DNA of 64,000 bases from Candidatus Microgenomates bacterium (GTDB lineage: Bacteria > Patescibacteriota > Microgenomatia > UBA1406 > HO2-37-13b), in the NCBI GenBank assembly GCA_025449735.1, contig JANWIV010000002.1, positions 186,001-250,000 on the forward strand, written 5' to 3'. The number at the start of each line of letters is the position of its first letter. The stretch's first letter is position 1. A program made the position numbers and the translations under genes. Below, in pieces: positions 28,246 through 39,936 of this stretch. The notes beneath the pieces are model-generated. The model was not told where the DNA came from and made no database searches. It worked only from the letters and a program-made list of their open reading frames with translations.

Positions 28246-31200
28246 ATGTCATTTACTCATCTACATGTTCATTCGGAATATTCTCTACTTGATGGACTTA
28301 TAAAAATTCCTGATTTGGTGGCGGCGGTAAAAGCGCAAGGTGGGACGGCCGTAGCTCTTACCGATCATGGAGCGATGCATGGCGCCTTTCAATTTTATTT
28401 GGAATGTTTGGATCAGGGGATAAAGCCAATTATTGGACTTGAAGCTTATAAAGCTGCTGGTAGCAGGCATGATAGGCCAGAACATAGCAAACGAGACCAT
28501 TTCCATCTCACGATTTTGGCGAAAAATTATATTGGTTACAAGAATTTAATTGCCTTAACAAGTGCCTCACATCTTGAAGGTTTTCATTATAAACCCAGAC
28601 TCGATTTTGAGCTTTTGGAACAATATCATGAAGGGATTATTGTGTTATCAGGTTGTGGATCGAGCGAGATCTCAATGGCGATTAAAGATAACCAACATAA
28701 TAAGGCGGAGGAATTGGTAAAAAAATACTCATCAATCTTTGGAGATGATTTTTATATTGAAATACAACGATCAGCAATTACCTCAGATGAGGCTAATCTC
28801 AACACGGAGTTGGTTAAATTATCAAGGAAATTCGCCGTTCCAATTGTGGCGACTAATGATGTCCATTATTTGACTTCCGATCAAGCCTATGCTCAAGAAA
28901 TCTTACTTTGCATTCAAACTCAACGCACCATTCTTGAAAAAAATCGAGGCATGTCGATGTTTGACGTGCCAGAGTTTTACCTCAAGACTGAAGCGGAGAT
29001 GAAGGGCCTTTTTATTGATATTCCTGAGGCTATTGAAAATACTAAGCGCATAGCTGACAGTGTCGACCTAACCATACCTTATGGTAATTGGATTCTACCG
29101 AAATTCGTCACGCCTGATAAATCAACCTCAAGTGATTATTTGCGAAGTTTGACCTATCTAAAAGCCAAGGAGAGACTTGCCGTCACTGATGAGGTAAAAA
29201 AAAGAATTGATTATGAGCTTTCGGTAATTGATCGCAAGGGTTATTCGACCTATTTTTTAGTGGTACAAGATTTTGTCAACTGGGCTAAAGCTCAAGCTAT
29301 TGCCGTTGGTCCGGGAAGAGGCTCAGCCGCCGGGTCGCTTGTTGCTTACTGTCTTAACATTACTGATATCAATCCGCTGGCCTATAATTTACCATTTGAG
29401 CGCTTCCTAAACCCAGATCGACCGACACCACCTGATTTTGATATTGACTTTGCTGATGCGAGACGCGACGAAGTGCTTGAGTATGTGACGAAAAAATATG
29501 GAGAAGATAATGTGGCGCAAATAATTACCTTTGGTCGAATGGAGGCACGTCTTGCGGTGCGAGATGTCACTCGCGCCTTAGGTCTCTCATATAGTCATGG
29601 CGATCGCATTGCCAAAATGATCCCGATTGGGAGACAAGGCTTTGCGATGACGATTGATCGTGCCCTTCAAGAAAACCCGGCATTAAAATTCGCTTATGAT
29701 CATGAAGAAGATGTCAAGAGGGTTCTCACAATCGCCGCTCAGGTCGAAGGTATAGCGAGACACAGCTCGGTACATGCGGCCGGAGTGGTTTTGTCTGATA
29801 AAAATCTGACTGAATATGTACCGCTTCAAAAAGAAACCAAAGGCGATAAGATTATTACTCAATATGATATGTATTCGCTTGATTTGAACGCGGTCTCTGG
29901 TGCGCGGGCCGTGGGCCTTCTCAAAATGGATTTCTTAGGCTTAAGAAATTTGACAATAATTGAACAAGCACTAAAATTTGTACGACAAACCAAAGGAATT
30001 GAGATTGATATTCACAACGTGCCTCTTGATGATAAGGGCACTTACGAGCTAATTGCGGCCGGTAAGACAATTGGTGTCTTTCAGCTAGAATCACGTGGTA
30101 TGAGGCAGCTGGCGATCGATTTGAAGCCGACTAAACTTTCGGATATTGCCGCTATGGTTGCGCTCTATCGACCTGGGCCGATGGATCTTATCCCCTCATT
30201 CTTGGGAGGTAAAAAAAATATCAAGTCAATTAAATACCTCCATGCGGATCTTAAACCAATTCTAGGTGAGACCTACGGAGTGCTTGTTTATCAGGAGCAA
30301 GTGATGGAAATTGCCAATCAAATTGCCGGTTTTACCATGTCAGAGGCTGATAATTTGAGAATGGCAATGGGAAAAAAGAAGAAATCGCTGATGCAAAAGG
30401 AAAAGGAAAAATTCTTAAAAAAAACTCAAGAGAGAGGTTATACCAAGGCGCTATCGGAGAAGATCTTTGGTTTTATTGAAAAATTTGTCGGTTATGGTTT
30501 TAACAAACCTCATTCGGCAAGCTACGGCCTGATTGCCTATTGGACCGGTTATATGAAAGCAAACTACCCAGTGGAATATATGACGGCGCTCTTGTCAGCA
30601 GAACTTCAGGGTTCGGCAGGATCGGCACGCGAGGTCAAGGTTTTTGCCGCTCTTGAGGAATGCCGAGCCATGAAGATAGCGGTCCAACCACCGGATATTA
30701 ATAAATCCAGTGAGGATTTTAGCATTGAGAATGGGGGAATTCGATTTGGATTGTCAGCAGTCAAAAATGTCGGGCGAGCCGCCATTGAATCGATCCTTGA
30801 GGTGAGAAGTAAGAAAGGCTTTACTGGTTTTAAGGAATTTCTGACTCAGGTTGATCTAAGACGCGTAAATAAGAAAACAATTGAAAGCCTGATAAAATCC
30901 GGCGCTTTTGATCAATTTGGGACTCGAGCGGCGCTTTTGGTTTACTACTCGCAAATTCATGAGGAGGTGCAGAAGGGTAAGCTAGATCTCGCCGCTGGTC
31001 AAGTGGGTTTGTTTGCCGACTCAAGCTCCTCTATTATTATTGATGATATTCCTGATACGCCGGAATTTGATGAAGATGAAATAGTAGTCATTGAGAAGGA
31101 AGTATTTGGCTTCTCACTCTCCAGTAGCCCCTTGGCTAAATATAAGTCGGCGATTGAGTCAAAGATCTCAATAAAAATCGGTGAAATAGGCAGCGCTGAT

Positions 31201-31473
31201 ATTGGCAAGATCCATATCATCGGCGGTAGTATTTCCAAAGTTAAATTTATCACCACTAAAAAAAATAACAGTCGGATGGCTTTTGCGACAATTTATGATG
31301 AGACTGGTAGTATTGAGCTGGTGATATTTCCTAATCTTTTCAAAGAGACGATTTCCCTTTGGCAAGAAAGCACGCCAGTGCTACTTAAAGGTCGTATTGA
31401 CGAAAAGGGGGCAGCAGTGGCGGTTATTGTTGACCGGGCGGTTGATCTATCTAAAGTTGCTCAAGCCAACTGA
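28246..31473 (+). CDS. dnaE: DNA polymerase III alpha subunit
   Basis: PHP domain FTHLHVHSEYSLLDGL; GPGRGSAAGSLVAYCL; PDFDIDFAD. Confidence 0.97.
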   Translation: MSFTHLHVHSEYSLLDGLIKIPDLVAAVKAQGGTAVALTDHGAMHGAFQFYLECLDQGIKPIIGLEAYKAAGSRHDRPEHSKRDHFHLTILAKNYIGYKNLIALTSASHLEGFHYKPRLDFELLEQYHEGIIVLSGCGSSEISMAIKDNQHNKAEELVKKYSSIFGDDFYIEIQRSAITSDEANLNTELVKLSRKFAVPIVATNDVHYLTSDQAYAQEILLCIQTQRTILEKNRGMSMFDVPEFYLKTEAEMKGLFIDIPEAIENTKRIADSVDLTIPYGNWILPKFVTPDKSTSSDYLRSLTYLKAKERLAVTDEVKKRIDYELSVIDRKGYSTYFLVVQDFVNWAKAQAIAVGPGRGSAAGSLVAYCLNITDINPLAYNLPFERFLNPDRPTPPDFDIDFADARRDEVLEYVTKKYGEDNVAQIITFGRMEARLAVRDVTRALGLSYSHGDRIAKMIPIGRQGFAMTIDRALQENPALKFAYDHEEDVKRVLTIAAQVEGIARHSSVHAAGVVLSDKNLTEYVPLQKETKGDKIITQYDMYSLDLNAVSGARAVGLLKMDFLGLRNLTIIEQALKFVRQTKGIEIDIHNVPLDDKGTYELIAAGKTIGVFQLESRGMRQLAIDLKPTKLSDIAAMVALYRPGPMDLIPSFLGGKKNIKSIKYLHADLKPILGETYGVLVYQEQVMEIANQIAGFTMSEADNLRMAMGKKKKSLMQKEKEKFLKKTQERGYTKALSEKIFGFIEKFVGYGFNKPHSASYGLIAYWTGYMKANYPVEYMTALLSAELQGSAGSAREVKVFAALEECRAMKIAVQPPDINKSSEDFSIENGGIRFGLSAVKNVGRAAIESILEVRSKKGFTGFKEFLTQVDLRRVNKKTIESLIKSGAFDQFGTRAALLVYYSQIHEEVQKGKLDLAAGQVGLFADSSSSIIIDDIPDTPEFDEDEIVVIEKEVFGFSLSSSPLAKYKSAIESKISIKIGEIGSADIGKIHIIGGSISKVKFITTKKNNSRMAFATIYDETGSIELVIFPNLFKETISLWQESTPVLLKGRIDEKGAAVAVIVDRAVDLSKVAQAN

Positions 31474-31475
31474 AA

Positions 31476-31745
31476 ATGAAATATTTTAATTTAACCTCTG
31501 GAATGAAACTAGAGAATTTAGAGACAAAACCAGTGGTTAAAAAACAAGAAAATTCAATATTGACCCTTGCAAAATATTCTTCTGTCGGGTATTATTTATC
31601 AACTCCAATTTTTATTGGAGTTATTTTGGGTTGGTATTTAGACAAGCATTTAGGTAGCCACCCCAAAGGCATATTAATAAGCATTGTGGTCGGTACGATA
31701 TTTAGTTTTTTAAATTTATTCAAGCTAACCAAAGAGAGCGGATAA
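31476..31745 (+). CDS. AtpZ/AtpI-like membrane protein
   Basis: Two TM, GVILGWYLDKHLGSHPKGILIS; heads ATP synthase operon. Confidence 0.7.
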   Translation: MKYFNLTSGMKLENLETKPVVKKQENSILTLAKYSSVGYYLSTPIFIGVILGWYLDKHLGSHPKGILISIVVGTIFSFLNLFKLTKESG

Positions 31746-31749
31746 AAGA

Positions 31750-32475
31750 ATGTTGCATATCAATATTAAACCTGATGTGATCTTTCACCTCGCTTCCTTT
31801 CCCGTCTCAAACACCCTTCTTGCTAGCACCATTGTGGTAGTGCTTTTTTTATTTTTATCTCTATATGTCTCCCACACCGGTAGAAAGTCAACTCTTGCCT
31901 TTCTGATTCGATATATCTGTTTCAAACTTAATGATTTGATTAACTCGATTCTAAAAGATAAGACTAAAGAGTATTTCCCATTACTAGCGTCGCTATTTCT
32001 TTATATATTATTTTCAAATTGGCTGGGTTTAATTCCTCCAGTAGGGAGTTTGATCGTCGCTGATGTACACAGTCATGAGGTGCCACTGCTTAAGGGTAGC
32101 ACTGCTGACCTAAATACGACGCTTGGTTTAGCAATTTTAGTGTTTGTCGTCTTGCAGATAAGCGGTATTAAATATCTTGGTTTAGGTGGATATGGTGGTA
32201 AATTCTTCAATTTCAAGAGTCCGATTGATTTTTTTACTGGAATATTAGAGCTTGTATCGGAGGTATCAAAAGTGATATCATTTGCTTTTCGACTATTCGG
32301 AAATATATTTGCCGGGGAGGTCTTGATTTTGGTAATGGTTTTTTTGATTCCGGTGTTGGCATCATTTCCTTTCTTAATGCTTGAGATATTTGTGGGTTTT
32401 ATACAAGCGCTTGTTTTTATGATGTTAACCGCCGTATTTTTACAAGTCGCAACTACTGGGCATCATGAAGTATGA
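31750..32475 (+). CDS. atpB: F0F1 ATP synthase subunit a
   Basis: SKVISFAFRLFGNIFAGEVLI and GFIQALVFMMLTAVF. Confidence 0.95.
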   Translation: MLHINIKPDVIFHLASFPVSNTLLASTIVVVLFLFLSLYVSHTGRKSTLAFLIRYICFKLNDLINSILKDKTKEYFPLLASLFLYILFSNWLGLIPPVGSLIVADVHSHEVPLLKGSTADLNTTLGLAILVFVVLQISGIKYLGLGGYGGKFFNFKSPIDFFTGILELVSEVSKVISFAFRLFGNIFAGEVLILVMVFLIPVLASFPFLMLEIFVGFIQALVFMMLTAVFLQVATTGHHEV

Positions 32476-32519
32476 AGCTGGTAACATGAAGCACAATATT
32501 TCATGATTCATGTTTTAAG
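32464..32519. repeat. Heptad array G (CATGAAG type, 8x7, inverted halves)
   Basis: CATGAAG TATGAAG CTGGTAA CATGAAG CACAATA TTTCATG ATTCATG TTTTAAG. Confidence 0.8.
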
Positions 32520-32562
32520 ATTAATAATGCATATTATAAGTTTCATAAATTTTAGGAGGTGA

Positions 32563-32796
<234 letters not shown>

Positions 32797-32803
32797 AGGA
32801 CAT

Positions 32804-32873
32804 AAAATACGATACATGTAGTATGTATTACAAGTAAAAACTTGTATTTCGTACTACATATTACATATTACAT
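32804..32873. repeat. Heptad array H (10x7) forming an inverted repeat between atpE and atpF
   Basis: AAAATAC GATACAT GTAGTAT GTATTAC AAGTAAA AACTTGT ATTTCGT ACTACAT ATTACAT ATTACAT. Confidence 0.85.
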
Positions 32874-32881
32874 TTTTATTT

Positions 32882-33388
32882 ATGGAAGGATTAGGAATCG
32901 ATATTAGACTAATGTTTGCTCAAATTATTAATTTTGGGCTATTTTTCTTTATTTTCAAGCGATTTATAGCGCCCTCATTTTATAAATTTATTGAGAATGA
33001 AAAGCTAAAGGAACAAGAAAAGGATCGATTACTCGCTGAGATGGAAAATAAGCATGCGGAAATTGATAAGAAAGGTAAGCAAATCATCAAAGAAGCCCAT
33101 GATAATGCTAGCGTGATATTAGATGAGGCAAAAGAGGAGGCAAAGAAATTAAAAGAACAGACCTTGAGCGATGCCAAGAGTGAAATCAAACAACTCAAGG
33201 AAAAGCTGAATAAGCAATATGAAGAAGATAGCAATAGTTTAAAGAAGGATTTGAAAGAGAGTATTATTGTCTCAAGCACCAAGATGGTAGAGCTGGTTTT
33301 GCCTGATCTACTCGACAAAACAATGCAAAAAAAGTTGACCGAATCAATTGTTAAACATCTTTCCCAGAAGAAGCTATATGAAAATTGA
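32882..33388 (+). CDS. atpF: F0F1 ATP synthase subunit b
   Basis: N-terminal TM and long charged coiled coil, operon position. Confidence 0.9.
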   Translation: MEGLGIDIRLMFAQIINFGLFFFIFKRFIAPSFYKFIENEKLKEQEKDRLLAEMENKHAEIDKKGKQIIKEAHDNASVILDEAKEEAKKLKEQTLSDAKSEIKQLKEKLNKQYEEDSNSLKKDLKESIIVSSTKMVELVLPDLLDKTMQKKLTESIVKHLSQKKLYEN

Positions 33389-33647
33389 TGAAGTCGATGC
33401 CGCTCAACTCAAAAAAACTATTATCAAAAGTCTCCGTGACATCAAAAAGAAGCGTGTCGTCATAAAAAGCGCTTATAAACTTGATGATGAGGAGTTAAAG
33501 TTGTTCGTTGACCAGTTGCCTCAACTTAAAGATAAGGAATTGATCAACATAGTGCAACCATCATTGATCGGAGGCTTCATTATTGAGGACAGTGAGGGTG
33601 TTGTTGACTTGTCTCTTTTAAGTAGTCTAAATCAATTTAAGAATTAA
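33378..33647 (+). CDS. atpH: Short F1 delta subunit (C-terminal domain only)
   Basis: IVQPSLIGGFIIEDSEGVVDLSLLSSLNQFK resembles delta C-terminus; between atpF and atpA. Confidence 0.75.
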   Translation: MKIDEVDAAQLKKTIIKSLRDIKKKRVVIKSAYKLDDEELKLFVDQLPQLKDKELINIVQPSLIGGFIIEDSEGVVDLSLLSSLNQFKN

Positions 33648-33655
33648 TAAATAAC

Positions 33656-35179
33656 ATGACACAAATCAATAAATTAGTTGAAGAAATACAAAATGAGCTG
33701 GCTGGCAAGAAGCCAAAAGTGATGAAGCGAAATGTCGGTTCAGTTTTGGAAGTAAAGGATGAGGTGGTTTTTATTGAGGGTTTGACCGGTATTTCCTATG
33801 GAGAGCTACTTGATTTCGGACAAGGCAGGATCGGTATGGTGATTGATATGACTGAAGAGCTTGTTGGCGCGATTATTTTTGGTGAATTTGAAAGCATCAA
33901 GGAAGGCACTCAAGTTACCGGAAAAGGGGAAATATTTTCAATACCAGTTGATGACTCTTATCTAGGTAGAGTGGTTGATGCCGTCGGTGCCCCACTTGAC
34001 GACAGACCAGCGATTAAATCAAAAAAATCCGCTTTCATTGATTCAATCGCCCCAGGTGTTATTGAGCGTCGCCCGGTTGACACTCCGCTTCAAACTGGAA
34101 TAAAAGCCATTGATGCCTTAATTCCAATCGGTCGGGGCCAAAGAGAGCTTATTATTGGAGACAGAAGAGTGGGCAAAACAACGATTGCGACTGATACAAT
34201 TCTAGCTCAAGAAGGCACAGATGTCATTTGCATCTATTGTGCGATTGGGCAACGACGCGGTAGCACGGCCGGAATTGTCGATCTTTTTGAAAAAAGTGGC
34301 GCAGTTAAATATACAATTGTTGTTTCCGCTTCTTCATCGGATCCAGCGGCGATGCAATATATCGCGCCCTACACGGCGACGACTATTGGAGAGTATTTTA
34401 TGAATCAGGGTCGCCATGTATTGATTATTTATGATGACTTGACAAAACATGCTTGGGCCTATCGCCAAGTGTCGCTTATTTTACGCCGCCCAGCAGGAAG
34501 AGAAGCTTATCCAGGAGATATTTTTTATCTTCATTCAAGGCTTTTGGAGCGTGCCTCGCAACTCAATGACAAAGCTGGAGGGGGATCTTTGACGGCACTG
34601 CCGATAATTGAAACCCAAGAAGGGGACTTGTCGGCTTATATTCCAACCAATGTCATCTCGATCACTGATGGTCAACTAGTGCTTGATTCAGACCTTTTCA
34701 ATGCGGGAGTACGACCGGCAATAAACATTGGCGCCTCAGTCTCTCGTGTTGGTGGCGCGGCGCAGACCAAAGCAATCAAACAAGTCGCTGGAAAGCTAAA
34801 AATGGACTTAGCGCAATATCGAGAGTTAGCCGCTTTTGCTCAATTCGAGGGAGAGCTTGATGAAGCGACAAAAAAACAACTGGATCGCGGCTCAAGAATG
34901 ACGACATTGATGAAGCAGAAAAAAAACAAGCCTTATCCGTTGTCTCATCAAGTGGTCTTGATTTGGGCAGGAGTTAATGGCTATTTGGATAGGCTCACTA
35001 ACGAGGAGATTGGTCAATTTGAAGAAAAATACTTAAATCAAATGTCAGATCGTCATGAAGCAATACTATCGGCGATAGACAAGGAAAAGGTTCTTGATAA
35101 GGATGTAGAAAAAAAATTGCAAGTCGCGGTTGAAAGTTTTATGAATAGTCATTATCCAGTTGAGGCAAATAAATCATGA
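33656..35179 (+). CDS. atpA: F0F1 ATP synthase subunit alpha
   Basis: GDRRVGKTTIATDTI P-loop; atpA signature. Confidence 0.98.
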   Translation: MTQINKLVEEIQNELAGKKPKVMKRNVGSVLEVKDEVVFIEGLTGISYGELLDFGQGRIGMVIDMTEELVGAIIFGEFESIKEGTQVTGKGEIFSIPVDDSYLGRVVDAVGAPLDDRPAIKSKKSAFIDSIAPGVIERRPVDTPLQTGIKAIDALIPIGRGQRELIIGDRRVGKTTIATDTILAQEGTDVICIYCAIGQRRGSTAGIVDLFEKSGAVKYTIVVSASSSDPAAMQYIAPYTATTIGEYFMNQGRHVLIIYDDLTKHAWAYRQVSLILRRPAGREAYPGDIFYLHSRLLERASQLNDKAGGGSLTALPIIETQEGDLSAYIPTNVISITDGQLVLDSDLFNAGVRPAINIGASVSRVGGAAQTKAIKQVAGKLKMDLAQYRELAAFAQFEGELDEATKKQLDRGSRMTTLMKQKKNKPYPLSHQVVLIWAGVNGYLDRLTNEEIGQFEEKYLNQMSDRHEAILSAIDKEKVLDKDVEKKLQVAVESFMNSHYPVEANKS

Positions 35180-36039
35180 ATTTTCGAAAAGTAAGCAAAA
35201 AAATTCGATCGATTAGCAATGTCGCCAAAATAACACGCGCTATGCAAATGGTGTCGGCGGTCAAGATGAGACGAAGTCAGCAAGCGGCAATTGCAGCGAG
35301 GCCTTATACTCAAAAGCTTGAAGAGGTTTTGTCTAGATTGCTTGCTGCCGGCTCGCTCACGCTATCTGAAATTCCCTATTTGAAACCGCAGTCAGGTGGT
35401 AAGACGCTAATTATTCTCGTTACTTCAAATAAAGGTCTATGTGGTGGGTTTAATTTCAATCTGTTTAAATTTATCATTAAATCTCAAGAATTAGAAAATT
35501 GTGATTTTATTGCCGTTGGCAACAAAGGCGCTCACTTTGCATCTCGGACAGCTCGCCAAATTGCTGATTTCGCGACCGAACCACTTATAGATAATGCAGG
35601 CGCTATTTTTGCCTCCGCTCGGGAAGCCTATTTTAGTGGTCAATATAGTCAAGTGAAGTTAGTTTACAATCGCTATTTATCAGCGATGTCTTTTACCCCG
35701 TATGAGGAAAGTTTTTTACCAGTGAATAATGTCGTTGACCTAACCGGAGAGTCTATTTCAGAGACGACCACTGCCTATACAATTGAGCCGCTAAGCGAAG
35801 CGATGATGATCTCAGTAATTGAAGATTTGTTAACCCAGAAAATAAGGTCGGCGATTCTTGATAGTCAGGCCGCTGAGCACTCAGCTAGGATGATGGCAAT
35901 GAAAGCCGCGACAGACAATGCGGTTGAGTTAATTGGCAATCTAACCCTATATCGAAACAAATTGCGCCAAGCCAGTATTACCAGTGAGCTTTTGGAAATG
36001 ACTGCAGCTCAAGAGTCTACGGCAGAAAAGAATTTTTAA
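35176..36039 (+). CDS. atpG: F0F1 ATP synthase subunit gamma
   Basis: ISNVAKITRAMQMVSAVKMRRSQ; TSNKGLCGGFN. Confidence 0.97.
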   Translation: MNFRKVSKKIRSISNVAKITRAMQMVSAVKMRRSQQAAIAARPYTQKLEEVLSRLLAAGSLTLSEIPYLKPQSGGKTLIILVTSNKGLCGGFNFNLFKFIIKSQELENCDFIAVGNKGAHFASRTARQIADFATEPLIDNAGAIFASAREAYFSGQYSQVKLVYNRYLSAMSFTPYEESFLPVNNVVDLTGESISETTTAYTIEPLSEAMMISVIEDLLTQKIRSAILDSQAAEHSARMMAMKAATDNAVELIGNLTLYRNKLRQASITSELLEMTAAQESTAEKNF

Positions 36040-36046
36040 GTTATAA

Positions 36047-37426
<1,380 letters not shown>

Positions 37427-37444
37427 GACCGTCAAAAGTATAAT

Positions 37445-37867
37445 ATGGTAAAACTAAGCATTATTACCCCAATCGGTAAAGTATTTGATGATGAGGTCAT
37501 CTCGGTGACTGCGCCTTCATCTGAGGGTGAAATTACCGTGTTGCCGCATCATGAGTCATTGTTTACTCAACTTAAGGAAGGGGTAGTTTTGGCTCGAACT
37601 GAGGAGGATGAAGAATATTTTTCAATTGGAGGTGGTTATCTTGAGACTGACGGCAAGCAAATCACCCTGTTAGTCTCACGCGCCATGGGTCAAAGGGAGC
37701 TGGATGAAGAGGTGGTCATTGCCGCTAAAAATAAAGCTCAACAAATGCTAAATAGCGCTCAATCTGATGAGGATAGGCATGAGGCAGTTATGCAACTTAG
37801 ACGCTCGCTTATTGACCTTTCGCTTTTACAAAAAGTTAAGCGTCGTCGTAGCCCCCACAACGGTTGA
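37445..37867 (+). CDS. atpC: F0F1 ATP synthase subunit epsilon
   Basis: TPIGKVFDDEVISVTAPSSEGEITVLPHHESLFTQLKEG. Confidence 0.93.
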   Translation: MVKLSIITPIGKVFDDEVISVTAPSSEGEITVLPHHESLFTQLKEGVVLARTEEDEEYFSIGGGYLETDGKQITLLVSRAMGQRELDEEVVIAAKNKAQQMLNSAQSDEDRHEAVMQLRRSLIDLSLLQKVKRRRSPHNG

Positions 37868-38114
37868 CATTCATTCGTTTCTTTGGTAATATAAGGTTTA
37901 GCTTTATGCAACAAAAAAGCGTAAACACTCTCTATTAAACTCCGTGCCTTGCTGCACGGCAAAAAAAGAGTGCAACAAGGCATCATTGGAGGACTTCTAT
38001 TGTTTCTCCGAACAGCCACAATTCAAATATTAATCAAGCTAAAAGTGTATATTTTTTACACTTTTTGTTTGTTGCTAAAGTTTTTGGACTCGGATTTGAA
38101 ATTGGGCTCGTAGC

Positions 38115-38157
38115 TTTCCGACGTTTTAATCGGAATGCCGACTTAAACGTCGGCACA
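38115..38157. repeat. Double-hairpin palindromic element, copy 3
   Basis: TTCCGA-CGTTTTAA-TCGGAA then TGCCGAC-TTAAAC-GTCGGCA; 20 nt before tRNA-Ala. Confidence 0.75.
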
Positions 38158-38175
38158 GGTTGCCTGAATGAAATT

Positions 38176-38249
38176 GGGCCTGTAGCTCAGTTGGCTAGAG
38201 CGCCTCGTTTGCAACGAGGAGGTCAGGGGTTCGAATCCCCTCGGGTCCA
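38176..38249 (+). tRNA. tRNA-Ala(TGC)
   Basis: GGGCCTG..CGGGTCC, CCTCG-TTTGCAA-CGAGG. Confidence 0.95.
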
Positions 38250-38919
38250 CCGTTTGTTGATTTGGCTGATAGGGTATGAGAGGCAGTCACAGTAAGCCTT
38301 TTGTGTTTCTTAGGCCAAAGACAAATAAAGCAGTACTATTGTTTGAATTTAAGCGAATAGACTGTTTTAATTGAACTTTGACAATTTGGGTCGCATCGAA
38401 AGATATATACACAAATGAAGAAATCTTCAATCTTGATTTGTGGGACATAAAAATTAAAGCAATTGGTGGATGCCTCGGTAGTTTGAGCCGAAGAAGGACG
38501 CTTGCATGAAAGCGATATCGTCGGTAAGTCTTCTAGCAGACATTATCAGCCGGCGGTTTCCGAATGGAGCAATCCCCCCTTGTGTAATCAAGGGGACCCT
38601 GACATTTATGTCGGGGGGGAGACCTGGTGAACTGAAACATCTAAGTAACCAGAGGAAAAGAAAATAATAATGATTCCGTCAGTAGCGGCGAGCGAACGCG
38701 GAAAAGCCTAAACTTCGATTTATCGGAGGGTTGCGGGGCTTGCGATATGGGATTGTGACTAGTTAGGAGAATGCCGTGGAAAAGGCAGCCAAAGATGGTG
38801 AAAGCCCAGTATCTGAAAATTAGTTGCACCCTAGCGAGTACCCAAGTACTACGAGACACGGAAAACCTTGTAGGAATCTGGGACGGTCATGTTCCAAGGC
38901 TAAATACTCAAACTGACCA

Positions 38920-38955
<36 letters not shown>

Positions 38956-39021
38956 CCCCCGGCGAGGGGAGTGAAATAGAACCTGAAACCAGTTGCTATC
39001 AAACAGGTAGAGCATCTCGTT

Positions 39022-39152
39022 AGCACTCGACGCTCAAAGTAAAAATTAAAAAATAAAAGTGTTAAGATTCAGATTAAAGTTTAAAAATGAAGCTAATAAT
39101 CTCAATTTTTCATTCTAAATTTTGCATTTTAAATTTGAACACCGAGTGTTGA
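39022..39152 (+). repeat. AT-rich expansion of a domain I helix in 23S rRNA with heptad array I (39105-39139 5x7)
   Basis: ATTTTTC ATTCTAA ATTTTGC ATTTTAA ATTTGAA within CACTCG..CGAGTG stem. Confidence 0.75.
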
Positions 39153-39670
39153 CGAGGTGTGATACCGTGCCTATTGAAGAATGAGCCAGTGAGTTTCCAT
39201 TTTAGTGCGTTGCTTAAGCAAGTATAACTTGCGGAGGCGTAGCGAAAGCGAGTCTGAATAGGGCGTTTGTACTAAGTGGAAGACCCGAAACTGGGTGATC
39301 TAACCATGGTCAGGGTGAATCTCGAGTAAAATTGAGAGGAGGCCCGCACTCGTTGTCGGTGAAATGACATGAGATGAACTGTGGTTAGGGGTAAAATGCC
39401 AATCGAACCCAGAGATAGCTGGTTCTCCCCGAAATATATTTAGGTATAGCCTTTCTGTCGATAAAACATCTGGGGTAAAGCTACTGGATGATTGCACAAG
39501 CTTTTAGCGAGTGTGACCAACCAAACTCTGAATACAGTAATGTTTTGACAGGAGGAGTCAGACTTGCTCGGATAAGCGAGTATGGTCGAAAGGGAAACAG
39601 CCCTGACTCCCATCTAAGGTCTCTAAGTTGTTGTTAAGTGGGAAAGGATGTGAGGTTTCAACGACAGCCG

Positions 39671-39712
<42 letters not shown>

Positions 39713-39817
39713 CAGCTCACCGTAATAATCCCGATTTATCGGGAATGAAATCTTGCGCCGAAAATGATCGAGGCTAAAACAACACACCGAAGGTGGAGAT
39801 GCTTGTCCTTTGGACAA

Positions 39818-39936
39818 GAAATTCGAAATAAGAATATCGAAATACGAAACAATACCAAAATTCTAATTTTCTAATGTTTAAAACATTTGGATTTTAGATA
39901 TTTGAATTTGTTTTGAAATTTGGATTTAGAAATTCG
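39818..39936 (+). repeat. Heptad array J (17x7=119 nt) inserted in a domain III helix of 23S rRNA
   Basis: GAAATTC GAAATAA GAATATC GAAATAC GAAACAA ... GATTTAG AAATTCG between CTTTGGACAAG and CTTGTCC. Confidence 0.85.

Noticed and set aside
37759-38019. 86-aa minus-strand ORF downstream of atpC
   Set aside because: Overlaps atpC and has no recognisable features.
39818-39936. Group I intron or homing endonuclease insertion in 23S
   Set aside because: Too short, no ORF and no intron core; heptad periodicity and helix pairing explain it better.
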